Assembly: GCA_030037875.1 (NCBI GenBank) | Contig: JASHPV010000007.1 | Coordinates: 31,833 to 95,832, forward strand | DNA length: 64,000 bases | Reading direction: 5' to 3' | DNA from: Thermoplasmata archaeon | GTDB taxonomy: Archaea; Thermoplasmatota; Thermoplasmata; Lutacidiplasmatales; UBA184 | In this document: positions 52,941-60,829 of the stretch, piece by piece | Layout of the letters: every line of letters begins with the position of its first letter | How positions within the stretch are numbered: the first letter of the stretch is position 1 | The notes under the pieces: generated by a model | The model's input: the letters and a program-made list of their open reading frames with translations, nothing else | What the model was told of the DNA's origin: nothing | Database searches by the model: none | Program-made: the position numbers and the translations under genes

Positions 52941-52948
52941 ATAAATAT
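52941..52948 (-). promoter_or_regulatory. TATA box just downstream of the methyltransferase gene
   Basis: The minus strand reads ATATTTAT, a strong TATA match 27 nt before GTG 52917. It is the best evidence that a gene or small RNA starts near 52917. Confidence 0.55.
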
Positions 52949-52973
52949 CCGGAGCTCGCCGTCGGCACCACGC

Positions 52974-54125
52974 CTAGCTCGCGCGCCGCAGCACCACGAA
53001 GACGTACTCTCCAGATTCCCGAAATGGAAACGTCCTGGCCAGCCGCTCATCGAGGCGGCTCAACCGGCGACGGCCCGAGCCGCCCCAGAAGGAGTGGAGT
53101 GGGGCCGACCCATATGGTGGTACCAACACCGACGCCGACTCCACTGCCTCGAGGTCGAACTCCGGGTGGAACGGGCGGGCGAATTCCCGAGCCGTGAACG
53201 GTCGGACCTCCAGGGGGTACAACGCCCCTCCTACGAGAACCGGCGTCCCCAAGCGTCCCCAGGCCACGCGAGGATGCCCGGTGGCCAGAAGGAACGCAAC
53301 GGTAGAGAACGCCCACCGATTGAGAATACCGGCGAAAAACGGCGCGCCCGGTGCGAGGGCGCGTCCGAGAACCGCGGGGAGCCGGTCGAGACGCGGCTCC
53401 AGGTTCAGAGCCCCGAAGGTCGACAACGCGCCGCCGAACGAGCCCTTTGGTCGGTCTCCCAGCAGCGTCTCGAGTTCGCCAATCGTGCCGAGACGTGTCT
53501 CGAGCTTTTCCGAGAGACCGGCGGCATCGGCACGGCGGCGGAGCGCGTCGAGCATGCGCGGCGAGACATCGACGGCCAGGACGCGATGCCCGGCTCGCAG
53601 CAATCCCAGCGTTTCAATTCCAGCTCCCGGCCCGAGCTCGAGAATCGGGTCGCGTCCCGCGAAGATTTGTTCGAACTGTCGCTCCGACCGGGTTCGGAGG
53701 TACTGACGGAACGGATCGTGGGCAACAGCCGCGGCATACCCTTCCGCGATGGAGTCGAACTCCTCCCGGAGCACGGCTTCGGTCGGACGCGGGCCCGGCG
53801 TGACGGCCGCTTCGAGCATGAGTACTCTTTTTCGGCCCTGGAAGAACCGGCCCCACGCCGAGTCACCGTACTTTTCCCGAAAATCCCTCAGAACTGCGTC
53901 GACCACTCGCGGGTCGTTGACGAGCCTTCCGATCCGATACTCTATCCGGCCGTCCGGGAACAACACCGCGACCGGCGCACGAATCGCTTCACGCGCCCAA
54001 CGAGCCGTCGGGTCGGTCGCGACGAGATAAACGCCAGGTCCCCGCTCTACAAAGGAGAGGGGGACCGGAGCCCCGCCGGCCACCTGAAGCTGAATAGGGG
54101 GCGGATTTCCATGTGTGGCGACCAC
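52974..54125 (-). CDS. SAM-dependent methyltransferase with N-terminal beta-barrel-like domain
   Basis: A 383-residue two-domain protein. The N-terminal part (about 1-110) reads like the small beta-barrel flavin-binding fold of PPOX/DUF385 proteins (FVERGPGVYLVATDP, FPDGRIEYRIGRLV, WGRFFQGRKRVLMLE); this assignment is tentative. The C-terminal part is a class I methyltransferase with motif I ILELGPGAGIETLGLL and VLAVDVSPRMLDALRR. The GTG 54125 start has a TATA-like CAGATTAG about 25 nt upstream. The substrate is unknown. It stands alone in the minus strand between unrelated genes. Confidence 0.78.
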   Translation of the reverse strand: MVATHGNPPPIQLQVAGGAPVPLSFVERGPGVYLVATDPTARWAREAIRAPVAVLFPDGRIEYRIGRLVNDPRVVDAVLRDFREKYGDSAWGRFFQGRKRVLMLEAAVTPGPRPTEAVLREEFDSIAEGYAAAVAHDPFRQYLRTRSERQFEQIFAGRDPILELGPGAGIETLGLLRAGHRVLAVDVSPRMLDALRRRADAAGLSEKLETRLGTIGELETLLGDRPKGSFGGALSTFGALNLEPRLDRLPAVLGRALAPGAPFFAGILNRWAFSTVAFLLATGHPRVAWGRLGTPVLVGGALYPLEVRPFTAREFARPFHPEFDLEAVESASVLVPPYGSAPLHSFWGGSGRRRLSRLDERLARTFPFRESGEYVFVVLRRAS

Positions 54126-54228
54126 GGGTCGGCGAGGCGGAACCCCCTAATCTGGCGTTCCCCCTTGATCCCCTGGGAGAATGACGCGTCTGACCCTTTG
54201 CTCCTCGAGCCGACCCTCTCGGGAGTGG

Positions 54229-54236
54229 TATATATT
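54229..54236 (+). promoter_or_regulatory. TATA box of the nucleotidyltransferase gene
   Basis: TATATATT is the strongest TATA-like sequence in the window, followed by a leader of about 25-30 nt to the region of the hairpin and ribosome-binding site. Confidence 0.6.
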
Positions 54237-54243
54237 GAGCCAC

Positions 54244-54279
54244 GGGGCTCTGGCCAAGCGCGGTTAAGCCCCAGGAGGT
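54244..54279 (+). promoter_or_regulatory. Leader hairpin followed by ribosome-binding site without start codon
   Basis: GGGGCT (54244-54249) can pair with AGCCCC (54267-54272), and a consensus ribosome-binding site AGGAGGT follows at 54273-54279. The next possible initiation codon in the coding frame is ACG at 54284, four bases later; the first GTG is 95 nt downstream. Confidence 0.4.
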
Positions 54280-54373
54280 AGGTACGGGGTCCGAGGTTCC
54301 GCAGGGGGTAGCCGTTGCCTCGCCCGGGGCCGGTGGAGACGCCCAAGCTCTGCTCGAGCGGCGCGTCGAGTCC

Positions 54374-55375
54374 GTGCTCGCAGTGGCCCGGGAGTTTCAG
54401 AGACCGCTCACTCCCCGAGAGCTTCTCGACCTGCTGCCCGCAACTGGGCCCGCCTCGGAATCTGAGTTGAGGTCCTGGGTCGGAAATCGCCCGGAACTAC
54501 TCCTGTCCTTCCAAGGCGCAGTCGAAGGCATGGGCGGCGCGAACCCCGATCCCCTGAGCGACGAGCGTCGGAGCCGGGCTGTCGACTACTTGGGCCGGGC
54601 CACTTCCCTCTTCCGGACCACTCTCGCCCCGTTCCGTCAGCTGGTCAGTTGCGTTGCTGTCACGGGCTCCATCACGTACGGACAAGCCGGCCCGGACGAC
54701 GACTGTGACTTTCTGGTCGTGACGCGAGACGGCGCGGCGTGGGTCTACCTAGCGCTCGCGCTCGCTCGTCTTAGACTTCGTCGGTTCTCGAAAGAGGGCC
54801 GGACCGACCCCATTTGGTGCATCAACTACGTCGTCGATGATTCCTCGGCTCGACGCGACTACATCGTACCGCGGGGGTTTCTCTTCGCCCGCGAAGCCCT
54901 TCTCGCCCGTCCCCTCGAGGGCGCGGAATATTACCGTAGGTTGTTGGGCTCGGCCGCGTGGCTTCAGACGGAGACCCCTCGCCTCTGGGCTCGATGGAAG
55001 CTCGAGGGGATCCCCGAGGAACTTTCTCCGTCTCGGTCCTCTGGCCTCGGTGTTCGATTCCTCAACGCGGCGATTTTCCCTTTCCTCGCAGCCTACCTGC
55101 AAGCGGTCGGCTTGGTCCGGAACGCCCGACACCGGCGGGCGGGGGATGCCGCATCCCTGTTCCGAACGGTGACCCGACCCGATCGGATGGCGTTCCTGGT
55201 GGACAGGTTCGATAGCCTCAGAAAAGTGTACGCTCGGGCGTCGGCAACGAGTCCCGGATCGGGAGCCAGAGCGCGGGCTCCGGGCGGGGGGAGACCCGGT
55301 CCCACCGGGCCATCGCCAGCGCCGCCACCTCGGCCATCAGAAGCACGAGAAGACTCCGGGATCCTTTCCGGGTAG
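54374..55375 (+). CDS. Nucleotidyltransferase-fold protein
   Basis: A protein of 333 residues from the first canonical start (GTG 54374), probably longer since the frame is open and protein-like to 54239 (ALLERRVESVLAVAREFQ reads through the GTG). The core matches a DNA-polymerase-beta-like nucleotidyltransferase: VAVTGSITYGQAGPDDDCDFLVVTRDG with the Gly-Ser and two Asp motif. A helical region follows. The last 50 residues are low-complexity Pro/Gly/Ala and overlap the convergent glycosyltransferase gene by 158 bp. A substrate is not evident; related enzymes act on RNA ends, antibiotics or sugars. Confidence 0.7.
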   Translation: MLAVAREFQRPLTPRELLDLLPATGPASESELRSWVGNRPELLLSFQGAVEGMGGANPDPLSDERRSRAVDYLGRATSLFRTTLAPFRQLVSCVAVTGSITYGQAGPDDDCDFLVVTRDGAAWVYLALALARLRLRRFSKEGRTDPIWCINYVVDDSSARRDYIVPRGFLFAREALLARPLEGAEYYRRLLGSAAWLQTETPRLWARWKLEGIPEELSPSRSSGLGVRFLNAAIFPFLAAYLQAVGLVRNARHRRAGDAASLFRTVTRPDRMAFLVDRFDSLRKVYARASATSPGSGARARAPGGGRPGPTGPSPAPPPRPSEAREDSGILSG

Positions 55376-56186
55376 ACCGGACCGAACGCACGACGATTTT
55401 CCAGGCCTCCCCGGGCCGGGTCCGGGCGTGGGTTTCCAATGTCGTGACCGGAAGGCCCGTGAGATCACGGACCTGCCAGTGGCCCCAGTGAATGCGTCGC
55501 CGTTGGGCCAGATGGTCGCCCAGAGTGAGCGGGATCTTCAGAATGACCTCCGCCTGGGGGGCGTACAGCAGCCGCCCCCCGTGCGAGAGCACCCAATGCG
55601 CGAGGAACGGTCCGTCGTTGACCAAGTTCCGGGGCAGGGTCGGGCTGCTACCCAGGGACAGCAACATCAGGTTGTCCGCCAGGTGGGTTCCCTCGGCACG
55701 CGCCAACACCTCGGCATGGTACTCGTGGTGCAGCCGGTACAGAAGCTCAACCTCGGGGTAAATCCGACCCACTGGCGGCCCGGGAGGAGCCGGCCTCCCC
55801 ATCACGGCGAATGGCGGCTCAACACCGCGGGCAGCGGCCCACAGCGACCGGAGCGCCCCGGGGGCCGCCACCGAATCTCCGTCGAGCAATACGAGGAGGT
55901 CACCGTCGGCCCGGGAGAATATTTCGTTCAGCGCGGACGCCTTTCCGTTCCGTCGCGGTTCGACCACGAGGACGATCCGAGGGTCCTCTCGGGACAGTCG
56001 CTCGACCACCTCGGCAGTACGGTCGGTGCACCCCGAGACGACGACCCAGATCTTCGTCCAGCCCAGACCCTCGGGCATCTCCTGCTCGAGAAGGGAGCGG
56101 AGGGAGCTCTCGATCCGCGGCTCCTCGTTGTACGCGGTGACGCCACCGACCAGGCGGAGCCGCCGGATCCCCGAGTCCTCGGCCAT
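55218..56186 (-). CDS. Glycosyltransferase family 2 protein
   Basis: A 322-residue inverting glycosyltransferase. The nucleotide-sugar fold starts GGVTAYNEEPRIESSLRSLLEQ, the metal-binding DxD appears as LVLLDGDSVAAPGA, and the acceptor-side region contains LRRRIHWGHWQVRDLTG-like QRRRIHWGHWQV. A C-terminal amphipathic or membrane-associated stretch (LLVLLMAEVAALAMARW) is present. ATG 56186 is a clean start. It may act in surface glycan or lipid-linked glycan synthesis, which would fit AglB, but the genes are 30 kb apart. Confidence 0.88.
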   Translation of the reverse strand: MAEDSGIRRLRLVGGVTAYNEEPRIESSLRSLLEQEMPEGLGWTKIWVVVSGCTDRTAEVVERLSREDPRIVLVVEPRRNGKASALNEIFSRADGDLLVLLDGDSVAAPGALRSLWAAARGVEPPFAVMGRPAPPGPPVGRIYPEVELLYRLHHEYHAEVLARAEGTHLADNLMLLSLGSSPTLPRNLVNDGPFLAHWVLSHGGRLLYAPQAEVILKIPLTLGDHLAQRRRIHWGHWQVRDLTGLPVTTLETHARTRPGEAWKIVVRSVRSTRKGSRSLLVLLMAEVAALAMARWDRVSPRPEPALWLPIRDSLPTPERTLF

Positions 56187-56226
56187 GCGCCCCGAGGCTG
56201 AGCACGGGACGCGGCAGGACCTTCTT

Positions 56227-56264
56227 TTTGGTGCGACGACGAAATCGTTTGGTGCGAGGACGAA
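56227..56264. repeat. Two 17-bp direct repeats, 21 bp apart
   Basis: The sequence TTTGGTGCGACGACGAA (56227-56243) recurs with one change at 56248-56264. The 21-bp spacing equals two helical turns. It lies in the 99-bp gap between the glycosyltransferase and the SPFH gene, upstream of the former. Confidence 0.5.
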
Positions 56265-56285
56265 GGGCGGGAGAAATTTAGGGCC

Positions 56286-57554
56286 TTAGCTCGGCGGCGG
56301 GGTCCGGCGCCGTCGAGGGTCCGTCGGGCTCGTGAAGTCGTGCGCGCCTTCTTCCGAACTGGTCGAAGGGCTCGCACCCGACGATTGCGCCACCCCGAAC
56401 GACGGCGGAGGGGCGGAACGCCGCGGCGGTTCCAGAGGGTCCGGAAGGTCCGGCGCGGACGTCCGGCCCGGGGCTGCCGAGCCCATGGGACCCACCATGG
56501 CGGCGGACTCGTCCGACTCCGCCTTGATCTCGTCCTCGATGGACTTGATCTCGGTGTTGAGTTCGTCCTGCCGGGGGATCGGACCCAGGATGTTGTCCAT
56601 CGTTCCGATCTGCTTCTCGAGCTCGTCCATAGTGCTCAGGCTCCGGTCGGGCACGGTACGCGACATGCCGAGGTACTCCGACGCCCCTTCGACGAGACGC
56701 GTCAGCTCGAACGGGAAGAGGATCTTCGTCGACTGGCCGTTCCCGACGTTGGAGAGCGTATCCAGCGAGAGCACGGTGAGCGCCTTCGAATCGAGAGTGC
56801 CGGCTCCGAGCGCCAGGATCCGGAGTCGTTGCGACTCTCCTTGCGCCTCCAGGATCGTGGCGAGCCGGGTACCCTCCGCCTCGAGGATCTTGGACTGACG
56901 CACCCCTTCGGCCTGGAGAATACGGGACCGCTTCTGCCCCTCGGACACGAGGATGGCAGAACGCTTCTCTCCGTCGGCACGAAGGACGGCCGCCCGCCGC
57001 TGCCGCTCGGCGGAGGTTTGTTCCTCCATCGCCGCCTTGACGGGGCCGACCGGGTCGACCTCCTTGATCTCGACCGCTTCCACCCGCACGCCCCACTTGT
57101 CGGTGGATTGGTCGAGAATGTCCCGCAGCCGGGTGTTGATCCGTTCCCGGTTGTACAGCACTTCGTCGAGCTCCATGTCCCCGATGACCGACCGCAGGGT
57201 GGTCTGGGCCAAGGCCACGGTCGCGATGTGGTAGTCCTGGACCTGGAAGATCGCCTTCGGCGCGTCGACGACCTTGATGTAAATGATCGCGTCGACATTC
57301 GTCGGGGAGTTGTCCTTCGTGATGACCTCCTGACGGGGAACCTCGAGCACTTGCGTCCGTAGGTCGATCTTGATCACCAGGGCGAGCGGACTGACGATGT
57401 TCAGGCCCGGGTTCAGAATCCGCTTGTAGGAGCCGAGCAAGGTGACGATCCCGTTCTGGTACGGCTGGATCTGGTAGACCATCCGGTTGATGATGATCAG
57501 GATGATCGCCACGACAAAGACCGCGATCAGCGTTAGCACGACGGGATCGACCAT
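56286..57554 (-). CDS. SPFH/stomatin-family membrane protein
   Basis: A 422-residue band-7 protein of the stomatin/QmcA type. A single N-terminal membrane helix (VVLTLIAVFVVAIILIIINRM) is followed by the SPFH domain (YQIQPYQNGIVTLLGSYKRILNPGLNIVSPL, DNSPTNVDAIIYIKV), then a long Lys/Glu/Arg-rich coiled coil (AERQRRAAVLRADGEKRSAILVSEGQ) and a Pro-rich tail. It forms oligomeric membrane microdomain scaffolds. The NfeD partner gene precedes it in the same operon. Confidence 0.92.
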   Translation of the reverse strand: MVDPVVLTLIAVFVVAIILIIINRMVYQIQPYQNGIVTLLGSYKRILNPGLNIVSPLALVIKIDLRTQVLEVPRQEVITKDNSPTNVDAIIYIKVVDAPKAIFQVQDYHIATVALAQTTLRSVIGDMELDEVLYNRERINTRLRDILDQSTDKWGVRVEAVEIKEVDPVGPVKAAMEEQTSAERQRRAAVLRADGEKRSAILVSEGQKRSRILQAEGVRQSKILEAEGTRLATILEAQGESQRLRILALGAGTLDSKALTVLSLDTLSNVGNGQSTKILFPFELTRLVEGASEYLGMSRTVPDRSLSTMDELEKQIGTMDNILGPIPRQDELNTEIKSIEDEIKAESDESAAMVGPMGSAAPGRTSAPDLPDPLEPPRRSAPPPSFGVAQSSGASPSTSSEEGAHDFTSPTDPRRRRTPPPS

Positions 57555-57566
57555 GGTTCCTTTTCC

Positions 57567-58043
57567 TCAGTTCTCCGCTCGGCCCACATCGAGGGGTCGC
57601 ACCAACACGCTGACCCCTTCGCCCGAAACGACCCGCACTTTCGTGCCCGCCGGGATTGGTTGGTCGCTCCGGGCCGACCAGACTTCCGATTGGATCTGCA
57701 CCTTGCCGGTCAATGAGTCGGGGACCACAGGAGTCACCACGATCCCTGTCTGTCCTTCGAGGGATTGGACCGTCGTGCTCATGGGTTTGTGAATCGGCGC
57801 CACCCAGCGATAGTACGGAATCGTCGCCAGCGCCGCGGCCAGCGCCACCAGTACGACGATGGACGGGCCGAACACCGAGTTGAGGAGCAGTCCCGGGAGA
57901 GTCAGGTAGAGGAGGCCGGCCGCGATCATGATCGAGGCCGGAATCAGCAGCCAGGCCCCCGGGTGGATGAGTTCGAAGGCAAAGAGGGCGCTGCCCACGA
58001 TGATGAGCACCGCGGCGATCGAGAGGTTAGCCAGGTCGACCAT
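57567..58043 (-). CDS. NfeD-family membrane protein
   Basis: A 158-residue partner of SPFH proteins. Helices (IAAVLIIVGSALFAFELIHPG, LIPASIMIAAGLLYLTLPG, IVVLVALAAALATIPYYRW) precede a C-terminal OB-fold (GQTGIVVTPVVPDSLTGKVQI, VRVVSGEGVSVLVRPLD). The serine-protease domain of long NfeD proteins is absent. ATG 58043 opens a two-gene operon with the stomatin gene, 12 bp apart. NfeD-SPFH pairing is known from bacteria and archaea. Confidence 0.9.
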   Translation of the reverse strand: MVDLANLSIAAVLIIVGSALFAFELIHPGAWLLIPASIMIAAGLLYLTLPGLLLNSVFGPSIVVLVALAAALATIPYYRWVAPIHKPMSTTVQSLEGQTGIVVTPVVPDSLTGKVQIQSEVWSARSDQPIPAGTKVRVVSGEGVSVLVRPLDVGRAEN

Positions 58044-58165
58044 GAATCCCTGTGGCGGCAGATGGGAAAAGGGACCATAAGGGGTTCGGGCGACGCAGGG
58101 GGTGACCGACACCGCCTCCCAGACGGAAGGAACCGTTTTGGCCCCTTGACGGGGTTCGGCCGGGA

Positions 58166-58954
58166 GTGCCCGATCCCGAAGAGCTGCTGTACCCCACCCG
58201 CACCGAGCGGGTCGAGGACCGTCGTAAGGAGCGGCAGCAGCGGAAGCTGGTCGACGAGTTTTTCGACCACGCGACCCTCCTGGCCGTCGGCCGGTTGATC
58301 AACCAAGGCCAGTTCCAGAGCATCGATTACCCGATTTCGACGGGGAAGGAGGGAGGCGTATTCCGGGCCAGCGCGGCCGGAGGGTTTCGAGCCGTGAAGA
58401 TCTACCGCATCGGGAACACGATCTTCCGCCATGTGCCTCCCTACGTGATCGAATGGCTTCGTCGGGAGGTGGGCGCGATGGGAAACACTTCCCGGATGAT
58501 CTACGCGTGGACGCGCCGCGAGCACACGGTCCTCACCCAACTACGCTCGGCGGAGGTCCGCGTCCCGCAGCCGTACGCCTGCTTTCGGAACGTGCTCGTC
58601 ATGGAGTTCATCGGAGTTGACGGTCTACCGGCTCCCCCCATGCAGGAGATCGTCCTTCAGGACCCCGAAGCCGTGTACGCCGACCTCACCACCCAACTGA
58701 AGCGGATGGTGGTGTCGGCGCATCTGGTCCACGGCGACCTGTCTCCTTACAATGTGCTGGTCTTGGAGGACCGGCCGGTCATCATCGACGTGGCCCAAGC
58801 GATTTCTACGAACCACCCGCACGCGCGAGAACTTCTCCAGCGGGACGCGACCAACTTCGCGAGATTCTTCCGTCGGTTGGGCGTGGCCACTTCTCCGAAG
58901 GAGTTTTTCGAGGCGACCGGCGGCCCCGAATTGCCGGCGGAGATGGCGTCATGA
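58166..58954 (+). CDS. RIO1-type protein kinase
   Basis: An atypical Ser/Thr kinase needed for small ribosomal subunit maturation. In 262 residues, STGKEGGVF (58-66) forms the P-loop, Lys78 in AVKIYR is the ATP lysine, HGDLSPYNVL (189-198) holds the catalytic Asp191 and Asn196, and IIDVAQA has the metal Asp208. GTG 58166 begins the gene. Its partner, the KH-domain protein, starts within its stop codon, and primase follows: the RIO1-KH pair is a common archaeal arrangement. Confidence 0.94.
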   Translation: MPDPEELLYPTRTERVEDRRKERQQRKLVDEFFDHATLLAVGRLINQGQFQSIDYPISTGKEGGVFRASAAGGFRAVKIYRIGNTIFRHVPPYVIEWLRREVGAMGNTSRMIYAWTRREHTVLTQLRSAEVRVPQPYACFRNVLVMEFIGVDGLPAPPMQEIVLQDPEAVYADLTTQLKRMVVSAHLVHGDLSPYNVLVLEDRPVIIDVAQAISTNHPHARELLQRDATNFARFFRRLGVATSPKEFFEATGGPELPAEMAS

Positions 58955-59523
58955 GCGTCCTGTTTGCCCGAATCCCCGACGACCGGGTCGGCGTCCTGAT
59001 CGGGCCGGGCGGGTCGACGCGTCGTCTAATCGAGGAGAAGACGAAAGCGCATCTCGAGATCGATGCCGAGGAGGGCATGGTCGGTGTTTCCAACGCGGAG
59101 ACGGACGACCCGCTGGGGGCGATACAGGCCCGCGAAATCGTGCTCGCGATCGGACGAGGATTCTCGCCCCAGCGGGCGATGCGTCTCCTCCAGGACGAGA
59201 CCTACCTCGCGGTGATCGATATCAAGCACGTGACCGGCAAGCAGTCGAAGTCGGCCATGTGGCGGATCCGCTCTCGCTTGATCGGCACCGCCGGCCGGGC
59301 CCGCAGCCGTCTCGAGGAGCTCTCGGGATGCTCGGTGAGCGTTTACGGAAGCACGGTGGCTCTGATCGGCAAGGAGCCACAGCTCGAGCGCGCCACGCAG
59401 GCGATCGAGATGCTTCTGAAGGGGAGCGAGCACTCCACGGTCTTCCATCTCCTCGCCCGGCTTCGGGACGAGGCGAACCGGGCCGAAGCCCTGGAGCCCA
59501 CGGAGCTCCCCGGCGAGGAGTGA
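58951..59523 (+). CDS. KH-domain RNA-binding protein, Dim2/Pno1-like
   Basis: A 190-residue two-KH protein related to eukaryotic Pno1/Dim2 (40S maturation) and binding 16S rRNA 3' region in archaea. The first KH domain shows VGVLIGPGGSTRRLIEEKT with the GxxG loop; a second degenerate KH domain covers the C-terminal half (GRARSRLEELSGCSVSVYGSTVALIG). ATG 58951 overlaps the RIO1 stop by 4 nt. A role in late small-subunit assembly with RIO1 is supported by context and homology. Confidence 0.92.
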   Translation: MSVLFARIPDDRVGVLIGPGGSTRRLIEEKTKAHLEIDAEEGMVGVSNAETDDPLGAIQAREIVLAIGRGFSPQRAMRLLQDETYLAVIDIKHVTGKQSKSAMWRIRSRLIGTAGRARSRLEELSGCSVSVYGSTVALIGKEPQLERATQAIEMLLKGSEHSTVFHLLARLRDEANRAEALEPTELPGEE

Positions 59524-59530
59524 CGGGTCC

Positions 59531-60829
59531 GTGGCGAAGACCGCGGCACTGGACCCGCCTACGCTGGAGTGGGCCCACCGGCAGTTCCAGGCCTACTACC
59601 GTTCCGTCCACCTGGACCCACCCGCCCGTTTCACTCGACGGGAGTTCGCGGCCTTTCCGTTCTCCGTCCAGACCCTTATGCGCCGCCACGCGTCGTTCCC
59701 ATCGGCCGAGGAGTTTCGGGGGTTCCTCGAGCAAGAGGCGCCGAGGCACGTGTACTACTCCTCCGCGTACTACCGGGATCCCAGCGCGCCCACGATGGCG
59801 GCGAAGGAATGGCTCGGCGCCGACCTGATCTTCGACCTGGACGCCGACCATCTCCGACAAGCCGAGGGAAAATCGTACGCGGAGCAGCTCACCCTAGCCC
59901 GGTCGCGGTTCCGGGATCTCGTGGACGATTTTCTGCTCGGGGATTTCGGGTTCGACCCGAGGGACGTGTCGCTCGTATTCTCGGGTGGGAGAGGCTTCCA
60001 TGCCCACGTACACGCCGACGCGGTGCTGTCTCTCACGAGCAACGAACGCCGGGAACTGGTCGAGTACATCCTGGGCGTGGGCGTGGACCCCGGGGCCGGG
60101 GTCCTCGAGATGCGCGATGCCGACCGGGGCCCGGCTCTTTCGATGGGCGCCGGGGGAGAGTTGGCCGGCGTGGAAGCCGGTCGACCCACGGGCGCCCGGC
60201 AACGACCCTTTCAGCGGCTCGCCCCTCCGGATGCTCCGGGATGGCCGGGTCGTCTCACGCGGTCGCTCTTCCAGATTCTCGCCCGATGGGACGACGGCGG
60301 CGTCGAACTGGCCGCCCGCGAGATGCGCGAGGCGGGGGCGACAGAGTCCGTCGCGCGGGACTGGGCCCAGCGGCTCGTCCGCGACGGAAAGGGACGGCGG
60401 ATCCGAGAGGGGCTGTCGCTCGAGGTCGCGACGGTAGACTTTCCGCCGGCGCTTCTCCAGCAGATCCTGGACCGGGCACGAATCCAAGTGCAAGGGGAGA
60501 CCGACGCGCCGGTGACGACGGATATCCATCGCCTGATCCGGTTGCCGGGCTCGCTGCACGGTGGGACCGGCTTCCGCGTCGTTCCGATATCTCGCGAGGA
60601 GCTCGACCGGTTCGAGCCGTTCCGGGACGCGCCGTTCGCCTTCCCCGGATTGTCGCCGGTCGACGTGACCCTGTTGACCGACGTCGACTACCCGACGAGG
60701 CCCGAACCCACCCGGGGACAGGAAGGCCAGACGGTCACGATGCCCCGCTCGACGGCGCTCTTCCTCACGCTTCGGGGGGAGGCGCGCCCGCTGGCGGCAG
60801 GGGAACCTCCGCCTTCGCCGCGACCTTGA
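59531..60829 (+). CDS. priS: DNA primase small (catalytic) subunit
   Basis: Synthesises RNA primers for DNA replication. The 432-residue protein has the catalytic acidic motif DLDAD at 102-106, the SGGRGFHAHVH loop at 151-161, and DIHRLIRLPGSLHGGTGFRV. Gaps around a zinc knuckle are present but I cannot place all Cys ligands; the usual archaeal zinc motif is not obvious, which is odd. The large subunit is not in the window. GTG 59531 begins 8 bp after the KH gene. The last 65 bp overlap the convergent FAH-family gene. Confidence 0.93.
   Translation: MAKTAALDPPTLEWAHRQFQAYYRSVHLDPPARFTRREFAAFPFSVQTLMRRHASFPSAEEFRGFLEQEAPRHVYYSSAYYRDPSAPTMAAKEWLGADLIFDLDADHLRQAEGKSYAEQLTLARSRFRDLVDDFLLGDFGFDPRDVSLVFSGGRGFHAHVHADAVLSLTSNERRELVEYILGVGVDPGAGVLEMRDADRGPALSMGAGGELAGVEAGRPTGARQRPFQRLAPPDAPGWPGRLTRSLFQILARWDDGGVELAAREMREAGATESVARDWAQRLVRDGKGRRIREGLSLEVATVDFPPALLQQILDRARIQVQGETDAPVTTDIHRLIRLPGSLHGGTGFRVVPISREELDRFEPFRDAPFAFPGLSPVDVTLLTDVDYPTRPEPTRGQEGQTVTMPRSTALFLTLRGEARPLAAGEPPPSPRP

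Noticed and set aside
54241..54330. tRNA-like stretch (TGGCCAAGCGCGGTTAAG) before the nucleotidyltransferase
   Set aside because: The D-stem does not pair (CCA against GCC positions), there is no acceptor stem partner, and no usable anticodon or T-arm follows.
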